From contig OW121850.1 in the NCBI GenBank assembly GCA_933228895.1, positions 34,481,773 to 34,545,772 on the forward strand: DNA of 64,000 bases, read 5' to 3'. Below, one piece after another: positions 44,461 to 56,016 of the stretch. The notes beneath the pieces were generated by a model. It was not told the DNA's origin. It ran no database searches and saw only the letters and a list, made by a program, of their open reading frames with translations. This DNA is from Platycnemis pennipes (taxonomy: Eukaryota; Arthropoda; Insecta; Odonata; Platycnemididae). A program made the translations under genes and the position numbers. Each line of letters opens with the position of its first letter. Positions within the stretch are counted from its first letter, which is position 1.

Positions 44461-45175
44461 CATTGTTTTGTTCTTCAGATTTAGCTTAAAATGAAGTTAG
44501 GTTAATATTGCAATTTAACCTTCACAGTTGAATCACCTAAAAATCCAAATTTTCCGCTTCATTTTTGCAAGATACAAAGTAGAATGATCATTTTAAGGCG
44601 AATAATGATCACATTTCTCTCAACATTTCAATTATAATCAATATTGTTTGAGTGAATGGTCTTGGACTGGACCATTTTTGATTCATCATGTGATGATATA
44701 CTCGATTATGATTCTTGAAATTTCTAATTAATAAATGAAAGAGCACTTCGTTTTTCCCTAATCAGTTTATTTGTCACTACCATTGACATTAGTTCATCTT
44801 CAGTTGAAACCATAGAAGACAAATATATGAGTCTCTATATATGTATTGTGGGGAAAAAGAGGGGGAAAGGCCTCACAAAGCTGGAGGTAATCTGGGTTGT
44901 TGGATTGATTAGAATAGGTAAAGGTCAATGAGGAGTGAGCAGGAAAATTAAATAGTCTTTCACTATTTAATATATGCCCTTGATAATTTCTAACTGCTCA
45001 AGAGTGTCTAGACAGCTTACTTTCCTTCAAAAATGAAGAATGATGGGATTGAAATCAATTTAATATTCATTTTCAATGTGTGTTTTAAAAACTGTGAGCT
45101 TGTGCTGTGATTTTTGAAGTGTTATTGATTTTACTTCAATCTTTCTTGAACTTTGCACCCAGTATGCCCTATGTA
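44461..45175 (+). other. PHKB intron sequence, unassigned
   Basis: No gene, TE terminus or tandem repeat was recognised in this stretch. Confidence 0.35.
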
Positions 45176-46651
45176 CTGTATTTACTCTTGTAAGCTGCGC
45201 ACCTTTTTTCCCGAAATGCTAATAAAAAAAATGGGGGTGGTTGGCTTACATGAATTCTCCAGATTTTCATGTAAGCCGCACCATTTTTCCTCAAATTCCT
45301 GTTGTATTTTTCTCCCAAGTTTCACATTTTGTGATCATATCGACATTAATTGGTAAATATGGTCTAGTAGTAAATCGTACATTGCAAAGAATTCTAAATT
45401 TTGAAGTAATCAGTATTAAAAATCCGTGTTTAACGAAGTCTGAGCGTACAAGGATACTTGAAGAATTGCTAGATCACAAACACCACTTGACAAAGCAATA
45501 GATTTATTGTGTATAGATCGTAAGTAGGACAACACATTGTAGCACTGATATGTATTTAAATATACTGTATACTGTAGCTGCCGCAAGGAGTTTTATGTTT
45601 TTTCAAAATCGTAAGCGGAGTTTGCTTCGGTATCACGTATCTGTAACAACATTTTTAGGTACTAATAGATAGCTCCTTTTGCGTACACATTAAAGCTACA
45701 TTGCAAAGACACAACAAAAAATTTGTTACGTCGTGGCAATAGTCGTATGCTCAGAGAATATACCTTCTTACTATCTGTGCTATCTGCTCCAAGCGTGAGA
45801 GTAGTAAACGCGTTCGAATCGATCATTTAGCATTTTAAAAAAATTTGCTATTATCACCCTAAAATGAATTCTGATGTGAAATTTCGATAGTTTCCTGTGA
45901 GTATAAAGCTACATATTATAAATGATGCCGAAAAAATAGGAAATCGAGCTCCATGAAGGAAATATGGTGCATCTGAATCTAGCAGTGATGAAAACTAAAA
46001 ATGAGAACTGTTATGATATGAATATTCATTAGTGATTTGTGATTCTATTTCAGCGAATGCGTTTTTCTTTAGTTTTATAAGAATTATAATTGTTATTACA
46101 TTGATCTTAGTTTTTCCGTGTGTTCCCAAGACTTTCCGGTGTTGTTAAATCGTCCCAGTCCACAGCTACTGCACAGAGAGCAGACGAGACCACCGCTATC
46201 TGGTACAGATGGCATTCTACTTTTATTTGTTGATATGCCAACAGATTTCCATAATAATAGAGTAATCACGGGTTGAAATTGTATTTCAGTTGGATGTTAT
46301 TTTGAAGAGATGCCATTTTTATAGCTGGATGATATGATCGTATGCAACTGTGATTACTGTGAGATGCTACGAGAAAAAGATGCATAGTAAAAGAGGCCTT
46401 GTATGAATGCACAATGCGATGATGATCGTGACGATATTAACATGTAACTTAGTCAACTAAAGAGAAAGACGTAGACGTAATTTAGGCACAGCATTTCTAT
46501 CAAAGAACGTTTATTCGTGTTATGACAAAATGATGCAGACTCAAGGGAAAAAAAATAATTTTTTTATTTAAATAATTTTTTCCCCACGAGCCTGCCCGAA
46601 AATAGGGGTGCCCGGGATATACGAGGGTGTAGCTTACACGAGTATATACGG
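45176..46651. mobile_element. Tigger/pogo-type element, 1.48 kb
   Basis: CTGTATTTACTCTTGTAAGC at the left and GCTTACACGAGTATATACGG at the right are inverted repeats bordered by TA (45174-75 and 46652-53). Just inside, gcaccttttttcccgaaatg and its counterpart near 46600 also mirror each other. No transposase frame was recognised. Confidence 0.75.
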
Positions 46652-46746
46652 TATATTGCATAACATTTGTAATTCTTATTATAAGCTCCTAATTAACTAT
46701 TTAAGATATCTAAATGTATCTGCTATGTTGTCATTCTCATCTGCAG

Positions 46747-46862
46747 GGATCCTCAGTTTAAAGAAATGCTAGACCTTTTGGCAATGCTTAAGAAGGGACA
46801 TTGTGATGGACTTAAAGTGCGTGTTGGAAGACTGCAGAATCTAATTTCATCTTCATGCATTG
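46747..46862 (+). CDS. PHKB: PHKB exon 4 of this window
   Basis: This 116-nt exon completes the split Arg codon, then encodes DPQFKEMLDLLAMLKKGHCD and GLKVRVGRLQNLISSSCI, and leaves one G for the next exon. The acceptor is atctgcag. The donor is attg|gttagt, a slightly weaker but valid GT site. The block matches the PHKB stretch ILDMLAALKKG...VKVHVDRLQTLIS. Confidence 0.94.
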
Positions 46863-47613
46863 GTTAGTGTGAATCTTTTATTTTTTTATTTCTATAATTG
46901 ATTAGTTATTTAATTGTGAAGGAACTCTATTTTCATGGAATTCATTGACCCATTCTCCTTGCTTCCTTGTGTGATTTGCATGATTGAATTTACCGCTTGA
47001 ACACCATAGCTTCTTTTCCAATGCGTGACAAAAAATTTTTGGTCACACACACGCAATAAGCAATTTCTGTACTAGGAATACCCCTCATGGATTTATATTT
47101 ATTTGATTCGTTGTTGGAAACTGTGGACTTGTGGCTACAAATCTGAATGCATTTTTAGTTATATTGGTGCCATATTTTACGTGCTACTTAGCTGGTGATT
47201 CAAAGTCGTCCTTAGCACTTAACTATTGAAAAATGTAAGTATTATTGTCCCAGCAATTTACATTTCATGCCTATTGTATGTGATAATGATGATTGATTAG
47301 GACCCTTACTCTCGCATGGAGTGTCTGAAAAACATTTCTATGATACGTCATTATTCGTAAAAACGAGTCAATTTTTCATGTCTAAGGTTCATAATTTCAA
47401 AACTTCGTTATTTCGTAATATCAAGTACTTTAACATGTATTTAGATATCCTTTTGGTCGGGGCTGAAGATTTTGCTTCATAAAATTAAAATACATATCGT
47501 AATTTCAAGGATCGTAATTGCGAGTTTCTACTGTAATATCAACCACCTTTTTATGTTTTCTGCTGTGAGGTATCTTCTTAACTAATGAATATTTCTTTAT
47601 TTTCCTTACACAG
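46863..47613 (+). other. PHKB intron (751 bp) with a Tigger-type right end
   Basis: GCGAGTTTCTACTG followed by TA at 47534 resembles the right ends of other Tigger-type copies, and cgtaatttc words precede it. The left end (around 47330) is not certain. Confidence 0.4.
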
Positions 47614-47759
47614 AGCACCTGGACTTTATGAACACAGTTGATACTTCTGATATGTCATTCCGTAAATTCAAGCAGCTAGAACATGAATATATTGGTTATC
47701 AAAGTTTAACGGATGTTCCCAGGGCATTGCAGTTTGCTGAGCCATTTGTAATTCTCTCT
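47614..47759 (+). CDS. PHKB: PHKB exon 5 of this window
   Basis: This 146-nt exon completes a Glu codon (G|AG), then reads HLDFMNTVDTSDMSFRKFKQ and continues to PRALQFAEPFVILS. The acceptor is cttacacag and the donor is tct|gtaagt. The start (EHLDF) matches PHKB EQLDF. The second half corresponds to the variable linker that in vertebrates is charged and Ser/Pro rich. Here it has a different composition and no obvious phosphorylation-type repeats. Confidence 0.92.
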
Positions 47760-48033
47760 GTAAGTTTGGATATTACTTACATTTATTTTTATGCCATGAT
47801 ACTTTAGCGTACCTTAATTTTAGTTAGATATGCACTACACGAAATGTATTTAATTCAAATAAAGTTGAATTGAATGGGGATGGGTGTCAGATATTATTGC
47901 AAAATTCACATAACTAATATGGGAATACTTGGAAACCATCACCAGGAAATTTATGCAAATGGAAATTTCAGTAGTTATGTCTACAGTAACATTACCTTAA
48001 AGACTAATATCTTGCTCCATTTTGAAAAGGTAG

Positions 48034-48166
48034 AGTTTCAACTCCAAACCAACTTGGGAAATTTTGGATAATCTTCGGTCAACTGAAGGACTTCATGCCC
48101 GTAGCCAGTTGCTTGGAGTACTTTTAAAGAGAGAAGGCCCCCAATATGAATTTGCTGGCACTACTG
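48034..48166 (+). CDS. PHKB: PHKB exon 6 of this window
   Basis: This 133-nt exon (44 codons plus G) encodes SFNSKPTWEILDNLRSTEGL and then HARSQLLGVLLKREGPQYEF. It matches PHKB KPTHEIL...LGILLKREGPNF. An in-frame TAG lies directly before the exon and forms the acceptor gaaaaggtag|AGT, so translation cannot extend upstream. The donor is actg|gtaagt. The preceding intron is only 274 bp and the shortest in the segment. Confidence 0.92.
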
Positions 48167-49352
48167 GTAAGTAACTATCTAAATCACTGCTTTTCTTGTT
48201 TTAATCTCATAGAGGTTATCTATCTATCATCTATCTATCTTCTTATCTTCTCATATATATCTTGGCAATTTTGGGTCTGTCATTATTCCCTAATAATTAA
48301 GATTTAGGTGTTATAGTGGAAGCCCCATATAATGAGAAGCTTGATATAGTGAGGGATATGGCCTATGGACCATTTATTACTGTATGATTTGAATGTAAAA
48401 CAAATGGGCTTCAACAAGGGCAACTAGTTAATAATAATAATAAAATAATAATAATAAATTTTTATTTTGCATCTATGCCGTTTAGTGTCTTAGGTGGTAG
48501 TACAACACCTGCAGAGCCGAGTTGTGCCAGTTTAATAATACATTTTTTACTAACACTGTAGGGATATAAATATCCATGGGTTTCATCAAGTTTAGATACA
48601 AAGTTGCATTAACAAAAACAAAGCAGCTTAGTTACAAAACATCATTGAAAAAATTTCTTAACACTATAATAACATTCGCTGAGTACCATTTTTTTAAATT
48701 CATTCTTAAAAGCCCTAGTACAGCTACTTACAAAAAATCGTACCACTTTCCAAGGCAACCCAGCCAACAGGCCTTTAAAATCAGTGATGTGACAACACTG
48801 TTGCTGTATTCGACTGCCAAATGCATTTGCATCAGACTGACGCTCTCGGTAGGAGATGCACCCGAACGAAACATGAGATGGCGAAACCAAAGCCCCGTAT
48901 GGCCCCGTCATACTTAATACTGGCGACTGGAAGCTCACAAGGGAGGTGGGTTTTCTTACCTCAAAACAAAAGCTGGGCATATGATGTTGCTATGTGTTTA
49001 AACTTTGCCGTTCCAATTGGAGCTAGTGTCTGCCTTGCCGTTCATTAATCTCGTTACCAGTTGAGCACGTGGTGTTAACGGTGAAGTGTGTGATTTTGGG
49101 AGGAAAAGTAAGCCGATAATTCACATTGATGGTGCTTGCTAGTTACGCTAGAGGAATGGCGCAGTTGACACCTATTGTCGACCAAAATATTATGAGCACT
49201 CGATTTTTTAAGGGTGTTGAAGAAGTAACCAAAATAACGACAGAAAGTTTAATCATATCATATTTTTTGTCGTTTAATTCTACGTTAATTTTTGTGCACT
49301 TTAATTTTCTTTAGTATATTTTTGTATTTCGTATTAAAGTTTTGTGACTGTT
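48167..49352 (+). mobile_element. PHKB intron with Tigger-type left end and a LINE-like insert
   Basis: TAGTGGAAGCCCCATATAAT (48314), preceded by TA, matches the left terminus of the element at 41239. From about 48430 to 48985 lies an insert whose (ATT)n-like run on its minus strand resembles a LINE tail. A minus frame (48980-48642) is open but not recognised. Similarity to the 41239 family resumes near 49140 (gttacgct...gagcactcg). The right terminus is missing. Confidence 0.45.
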
Positions 49353-50090
49353 TTTTACGTGCTCCACTATTAGACTGTGTTTAAAAGCTTATTTCTCCAA
49401 AACCCTTCAAATTATTTTATCCAATTTTAACGAAATATATAAAGAAGAATGTTTTATGCATTTCTTTTAACTTTCAGAATTTTATGTGTCCAAGAAATGA
49501 TTCTGTAATCATTTTTATCAGAAACGTTTTTCTCAGCTCTGTATGGTCCCAAAAATGCTATTTTAATTACGTTGCAATTCTTAGGTATCCTAATGTTATA
49601 TAACATCGTTGTTAAGAACGTGATTTAATCAACTAATTTTATTTCAGTTTTATATCAGCTATATATATTTGTATGTGTCAGAGTGAGACGGGTTTGCGGC
49701 TATTCATTGCGTTAACGTCGCACGGCTTTCCCAACAACAAATAACCGCTGACCTGTACCATTCTAACCCATAAATATAAACTAATATAAATTTAGTTAAT
49801 TATTTATGTTCTTAACAACGACGTATTATAACCTTAATATATCGAAGGATTGCAACATAATGAAAATTGCATTTTTTTCGACTACCCAAAGCTGAGAAAA
49901 AAGTATGTGATAAAAATGATTAGAGTATAATTTCTTGGTCAGATAAAATTCCAAACTTTACAGAAAACGCTTAAAACAATCTTTTTTATATTGCATCAAA
50001 ATTTGGGTTAAAAAATCTGAAGGGTTTTGAGAAATAAATTTTTAAATTTCTTGACATAGAATGGGGAACGTGCACTATTTTTTATAACTC
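49353..50090. repeat. Long inverted repeat (arms about 250-290 bp)
   Basis: The left arm 49353-49640 and right arm 49800-50090 are diverged inverted copies. Matching pieces include caaaacccttca/tgaagggttttg, ttttctcagct/agctgagaaaa and cgttgttaagaac/gttcttaacaacg. The 160-bp centre is not shared. It may be a foldback transposon, or two opposed copies of one repeat. Confidence 0.75.
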
Positions 50091-50924
50091 TTTGAATGTG
50101 AAGTTTATTAGCTAAAATGTGCTTGGCGAAAATATTGCTGAAGAATTATGTTGTTGAACAAAGATATTACTCTTTGAAAATTATACTTTTTCGGTAGCTT
50201 AAAAACACAACGTCATCTCATGATGTCACGGCACAGTATCACTAGGGGCGTTGTTTATCTGTTTATGCTAGGAGGTAAGTTAAAAATGGGCGATAGCTTA
50301 TGTATTTATCTCATTTGTTTAATGCAATAAACGATTGTATTTCGATTTTTTATTTACATAGTATGGATGGTAACGAGAAAATCGTCCATTTATTATATAA
50401 TGCCTGTTTAGTGCCCAAGAATTTCTACTACGTCTATGCAATCATTGGTATTTTTAAGAAGAATGCCATCATAAGGGAGTCAACCAAAGGAAATTGTCGG
50501 AATTAGGTTTTTTAAGTATTTTTTTCAGTCATCGTTTCTTTCAAGAAACGGCTAAAAGCCTCAAAACAATATATTCACTTCGTTTTCTTTTAAATATAAA
50601 TGTCTATCTCCGTAGCAATATGGAACCTATACCATGCAGTGATGTCAGAAGGTGTTTCAGGTCACGTGACTTTCGTTGATTATTGGGAACATTTTAATAT
50701 CATTTAATAATCATTATGGTGGGCATAGAAAAATTTGGTTTATATATTTAAATTGGTGAAAAAATTTCGCATCAAGTACATCATTAATCTTCGATGAACA
50801 AATTTCATGCATATTCCTCATTAACCGACAAAAAATTGATATATTTAATTTTTTGTAGTTATTTTGGTAACTTCATAAACAACCTTCAAACTCAAGTGCA
50901 CAAAATATTTTGGTTGACAGTAGG
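50091..50924 (+). other. PHKB intron sequence, unassigned
   Basis: No gene or repeat boundary was recognised. Short frames at 50300 and 50494 are unsupported. Confidence 0.35.
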
Positions 50925-51190
50925 TGGAGAAACCAAGTGGCAAGAATGTTAATGGCACATATGCCAGTTCGGGAGATTGCACGGAAATCAAATATATCCC
51001 ACGTGAAAATTATTAATTTGAAGAAAATGTGAAAAAGAAAAGAATCCCATTAGGTTTCCAGGAAGGCAAGTTAAAGTCATCACTCAGGAGGGCGCACGCA
51101 TAGTGGACCGCATTAGGGCAAATACTTTTCCGACTGCCGAAGAGATTACTAGGGATGTTGATATTGCATTTAGCAATGAAATAATTTAGA
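50925..51190 (+). pseudogene. Tc1-like transposase N-terminal remnant
   Basis: Across frames, MPVREIARKSNISHVKIINL reads as the first helix-turn-helix of a Tc1/mariner transposase. GARIVDRIRANTFPTAEEIT reads as the second DNA-binding domain (REDRxIVRxxRxNxFxSAxEI pattern). Frameshifts interrupt it and the DDE catalytic part is absent. Confidence 0.6.
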
Positions 51191-51219
51191 TGGGTCATAC
51201 TGCAAGAAATATACTGCAA

Positions 51220-52338
51220 AGTTAACGTAATGATTCCACGATTTAATTCTGTAATATAAATTTTTTCCAATCATTTCCTTTCGCCAAATTTAATTAATTT
51301 TTTAATTATAATTTGGCATGAAATTTCTGATAATTTACTTTTTTTAACTTCCTACTAGCATTACCCTAGCAATACAGCACGGCTGTATTCTTAGGTAGTG
51401 TTAAGGATCGAACTCGCGACTGGCAGTACACTAGCCCTCATTTTTAACAACTACGCTCTCATAGGATCACGGGAATCTGGCGAATGTAGGCGACCTGCAT
51501 GACATTCGGCTTAATTTTTTTCTCGCACATCCTGGATGTGCGAGAATGCTCTTCCGAGAATCCGCACATATGGAGAAAAAGGTCAAGACAAGTATTTTTT
51601 ATTTTGTTTTCCTCGTTTGTGGCACAGAAAAAATCTTCTTCTCATTTCCTGACCCGAGTTACTTAACCTCTCCTTTGTGGTATCTACCATATGTACATTC
51701 CATTCGCGGGGCGCATCGATCACGAGGCCGCGAGATGTTAAAATCTCCGATCCAGATCTGAATTTTTACTGTCCCTGGATATGATTTCAGTAGCGAATGA
51801 AATGAAAGACCCGTGGATCTTTGGATCCGACTCGACCATTCTTAATTTACTAGTGGTACATTTGTAAATCTAATTTAAAAAACAAAGCATAATAAAGTGA
51901 GTATTCAGATGTAATGGTTTGAAGTTGAATATGATAACATTTTCGATGCAGTGACTGAAAGAAAAAATTAAACTGCGATTGGGATCGAACTTCGCACAGG
52001 ACACTAGCTCTCATTGTACGCCTGATCCCTGCGAATGTAGGCTACCCGCGTGACATCCTACGCATTTTTTTTCCCGCGATACCGGGATAATGGGGGAAAA
52101 AAGTCATATTTCTCTATTTTGCTTCTAGTTGCACGGGAACGTTTTCATCTAATTACGTGACCTTAGTTACACATCCTCCTCTTGTCAATATCTACCGCAC
52201 CTACATTCCATTCACGGGGCACTTCGATCGCTAAGCCGCGAAAATTTAAAATCTAAGGTCCGGATCCGATTTTACTCCGTGTCTTTGGATCCGAATCTGG
52301 AACCGAGTAAAGTGAAAGATCCGATCCGGCCATCACTA
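51220..52338. mobile_element. hAT-type composite element, copy 4 (5' end missing)
   Basis: From gttaacgtaatgattccacg (as at 1266) to the terminus GATCCGGCCATCACTA at 52338 it is colinear with copy 1. It carries both internal modules, each with a minus-strand tRNA-like block (gatcgaactcgcgactgg near 51410 and gggatcgaacttcgcacagg near 51980). It lacks the insertions found in copy 2 and so serves as the empty-site reference. The left TAGTGATGG terminus is not present. Confidence 0.8.
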
Positions 52339-52509
52339 AAGATAATATTTCATGCTACAAAAATTCGGCATTTGCAAAATATCTCAAATTTCGTTAAAAA
52401 AGTCGCGTTTCAAAGAAGACACGGTTAATTTGATGATTAAACCCTAAAGTCGCTTATTTCGTGAATCCTTTCGCAAAAAACGTTTCGGGAAAATGTCATG
52501 TCCCTACTT

Positions 52510-52830
52510 ATTGGCAATATTAGAGAAAGAAAGAAGTATTTTACTACATATTTTCATCATCGGTCAACAATCTTAGGATTGGTTTGATGCAGCTTTCCAT
52601 TCGATTCTTCTATCGGCCAACCTCTTCATATTGACGTAATTCTTCTCTTTTACCTACCGTGATTTTGATATTTTATTGGCAATATTAGAGGAAGAAAGAA
52701 ATATTTTACTATCTTCATCATCGGTCAACAATCTTAGGATTGGTTTAATGCAGCTTTCCACTCTATTCCTCTATCGGCCAACCTCTTCATATTGAGGTAA
52801 TTCTTCTCTTTTACATCCTTCACAACCTGT
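52510..52830. repeat. 165-bp tandem duplication at an RTE 3' end
   Basis: attggcaatattagag(a/g) starts at 52510 and again at 52675, and the following 130 bases agree closely, including the RTE 3' terminus (tcatcatcggtcaacaatc). The second copy runs on into the full RTE body; the first stops within it. The duplication includes about 45 bp of flanking DNA. Confidence 0.8.
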
Positions 52831-55136
52831 TCCATATATCTCATACGAGGCCTACCTTTGCTATTGATATGGCCAATTAAGTTGTCGTGTCTTCTTTTTA
52901 GAGTTGTCAGCAGACTTCTCTTTTCTCCCACTCTTCTTAGGACTTCCACATTACTTACTCAGTCGATCCATTTAATTTTCATCATTCTTCTGTAACATCA
53001 CATTTCGAATGCTTCCACCATTTTCTTTTCCACTGCTGTCATTGTCCATGCCTCACTGCCATAAAGAAACACATTCCAGATGTATGTTCTGATGAATTGT
53101 TTCCTTACTTCACCGCTTGTATTTCCAGCGGTAAGTAGATTCTTCTTTTGATAGAATGCCGTCTTCGCCTGGGCTATTCTGCTGGCTATTTCTTTCTTGC
53201 TGCGTCCGTCATTGCTTACTCGGCTTCCAAGGTTACAGAACTCTTTCACCTCTTCCAGCTTTAGTTTTTCTAGTTTAACGTTGGTTTTGGCCTCTTCTCT
53301 TTTGCGGCACACCAATATCTTACTTTTATTCTTATTGATCTCCAGATGATATCTGGCTATTGTCCTTTCCATGGTTATCAGAATCTTATTCAGATCCCTC
53401 TCTGTCTCTGCTATTAGTGCTATGTCATCAGCGAATCGCAACATGCTAATTTTTTCTCCATGGATATTCACCCCAGAAGACTTCTCTTTGCTTTCATTGA
53501 TGGCTTTCTTGATGTGAACATTAAAAATTATGGGAGACAGTGCTCAGCCTTGTCACACTCCTTTCTTTATTCTTGCTTCTTCATAGCATGGTCCAGATTT
53601 TATATCATCTACTTGGTTTTTATACACTCTGTGAAAAGGTAATTCTTCGGTCATTGTAGGACACTCCAATTCCAGAATTACAAGTATTGAATCCAAATCC
53701 ACAAGTGCAATGAATGTCAGTTTTTCCTTCTGCATTCTCTTCTCTATGAGTGGCCTAAGGGCCAAAATTGCTTCTCTTGTACCCTTACTTTTCCTAAATC
53801 CAAATTGATCTTCATCCAGGAACTCCTCTGCTTTTCTTTCTATTCTTCTGTAGATGATCCTTGTCAATATCTTCGATTCATGTCATCAGGCTTATAGTCC
53901 TAAAATTTTTGTTTTTCTCCGCTCTCTTCTTTTTGGGAATAGGAGTGATGATGTTTTCCCTAAGTCACGGTGTATTTCTCCTGTTTAGTAAATGTCGCAG
54001 ATGGTTTCGTAAATCTGGGTTAGTGTCTTCTCTTCTGCATTTTTAAACAGTTCTGCAGGAATAAAATCAATTCCAGGAGCCTTACTCATCCGAAGATCCA
54101 TTACTGCTGCGTCAAATTCCAATCTTAATGATACTCCCATATCATCCTTTTTGACTTTTCTTACCTCTTCAATCACTTTTGTTTCACTTTACTTCACTTC
54201 CACTTCAATCACTCATTGTTTAGCTGCATAACTCTTTCAGATATTCTTTCCATCTCTTCACTTTGTCTTCATTTTTAATCAAAATTTCTCCATTTTGGTC
54301 TCTTATGGCTTTGATTTTTGCCACCCTTGAAGTTGTTCCTTGCTATCCTCTTTGCAGCTTCCTCCTTTCCAAGTGCAAGGTTGTTTTGTACATCTTCGCA
54401 TAGATTCTTCATCCACATTTCTGTAGCTTACCTGGCTTTGCAACTTATTTCGTTCCTTATTCTGCTGCCTCTCTTCAGTTTTGGCATTCTTGTACTTCTT
54501 GTTTCGTCAGTCATGTCTAAGACTTCTTCCATGACCCATGGCTTCTTCTTGACAATTTTTCTTCTTCTAAGTACTCGCTACTTCTTCTAAGTTGTGTGCA
54601 GAACTCCTGCAGTCTTTCTCTTTCATTTCGGTTTCCCAATCCGTATTTTCTAGTTATTCTTCCTTCTTGACTTTCACCGATGATAGAATTCCAATCTTCT
54701 AAACTAATTAGGTTTTCAATTCCCCTTACCTTTTTTATAACTTCCGTGATATCTTCGTAGACGTCTTCCACTTCTTCATCTTCATAGTCCGTCATAGGCA
54801 TTTAAACCTGCTCCACTACGGTATCTACAGGTTTAGTCTCGATCTCCACCATTATTATCCTTTCATTGAGGGAAGCTCTTCACATGCATTCTGGCGCTCT
54901 TTCTGAGTGTGATCCCTACTCCAGCATTACCATTTAATGATCCTGTATGTATAATTCTGTAGCTTACACCTCAATTGTCTCCATCTTCGACCATTTCATT
55001 TCACTGATTCCTAATACATCGAGGTTCGTTCTTCGCATTTCCACCTTCAGGTCTTCCCCAGGTCTGAAGCAATCTCATGTTCCATGTTCCTACCCTAAAA
55101 TGTGTATCACATTTGACTTATGTACTGTCTTGGGTA
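52714..55136 (-). pseudogene. RTE LINE, near full-length but decayed
   Basis: On the minus strand it runs from just before the endonuclease start (around 55136, near the start of the GTWNVRSL region) to the 3' end at 52714. Recognisable pieces in order are a DYEDEEVEDVYEDITEVIKK endonuclease part, ARIKKGV, MLRFADDIALIAETERDLNK with the FADD box intact, and EWKAALNQS. Many frameshifts and a deletion around 52880 (the RHDGLMKTIVEGK segment) disable it. It is the third RTE copy in this window. Confidence 0.9.
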
Positions 55137-55873
55137 GAATAAAGACATATAGTGAATGAATAACCAATAAATGAATGGCACTCTATGATACCCTATTTAT
55201 AACATAGAACCAATTAGTTATGGATTCCATTGGTAAATATGTAATTAATTTTATTTTCCTAATGGCATGGATAAGAAAGAGAGTTAAATAAAAATTAACT
55301 GGTCAAGTGATTTTATATTGCCTTAAATAAATAGAGTGGTGAAAACTAAGGAACCTCGGTTTATTTGGTCAAGTTATAACTTAACTATAACTATAGGTAC
55401 TAAACCATAATTATCTGGAAATTTGTATCAGGGTATTTTATTTTGAATTTCTAGTCTTCAATTTATGTCTGAGGAAATAGTGATGTAATACAGATAACTT
55501 ATCAAGCAACAATAAATTCTAGTCATTATTCCTTTTAGGATTCTAAAGTATTCCTAAGGTTCAGTATTATTATTAGGCATGTATATACTTGAAAAACTAA
55601 ATTCAAGTATAACTTATTGACAATATTGAGACATATTACAATACTTAAGATTTTATTGTCAGTTGTAATGCCTGACGAGTAAAATGATTTCTTTTCATAA
55701 AAGACCATGTTCCACAAAATTAATTTTTGGGAATAGCAGTTATACTCCTTAAAACTGGCTATTTTATGTATGTTTTAACTCTCTTCAGTTCATGCTTGAT
55801 ATAGTTTATGGTATCCCTTGCACTTGTCAAACATCATCATTTTTGGGACTCATGGGTCAAAATCATTTTTCAG
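55137..55873 (+). other. PHKB intron sequence before exon 7
   Basis: AT-rich with no supported feature. It ends in the acceptor catttttcag. Confidence 0.45.
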
Positions 55874-56016
55874 TTCAAGAGCAGCTTGCATTACTGTACC
55901 ATCAGGCTGGATGCTTACGCCATTGGGCAGCTGTTAGGCATTGTTCCAGCCTTCTAAATTTCACTGTAGATAGTATCAGTCCATTCATCACAACAGTGTT
56001 AGTGAATGGAAAGCAG
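55874..56016 (+). CDS. PHKB: PHKB exon 7 of this window
   Basis: This 143-nt exon completes a Val codon (G|TT), then reads QEQLALLYHQAGCLRHWAAV and ends SPFITTVLVNGKQ. It matches PHKB HIERVYRRAGS...WLAVRYGAA and HITTFLVHGKQ. The acceptor is catttttcag and the donor is cag|gtatat. The open frame runs further upstream (from 55792), but only the acceptor at 55873 gives the correct phase and homology. The next exon, expected to start VTLGAFG-like, was not seen up to 64000. Confidence 0.92.

Larger units (their letters stand above)
25220..56016 (+). other. PHKB: Phosphorylase b kinase regulatory subunit beta gene, internal segment (7 exons)
   Basis: Seven exons at 25220-25327, 28518-28643, 39296-39483, 46747-46862, 47614-47759, 48034-48166 and 55874-56016 add up to 960 nt, exactly 320 codons. 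All introns are GT-AG and every split codon closes correctly (AG|G Arg, G|AG Glu, G|TT Val). The product matches the middle to C-terminal half of animal PHKB, for example [37 protein letters not shown] and ITTVLVNGKQ. PHKB is a large non-catalytic subunit of the hexadecameric kinase that phosphorylates glycogen phosphorylase. Introns are 3190, 10652, 7263, 751, 274 and 7707 bp, and all the long ones are packed with TEs. The N-terminal glucoamylase-like exons and the C-terminus were not found in the window. Choice of beta over alpha rests on the QTQTP, KLGLTGRP and LLKREGP blocks, recalled from known PHKB proteins. Confidence 0.93.

Noticed and set aside
48576..49048. Overlapping frames of 112-113 codons on both strands
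   Set aside because: They lie in a LINE-like insert; no motif was recognised and the two strands overlap.
55792..55873. Upstream extension of PHKB exon 7
   Set aside because: The frame is open, but the alternative acceptor at 55788-55789 gives an in-frame stop in the required phase, and homology begins only after 55873.
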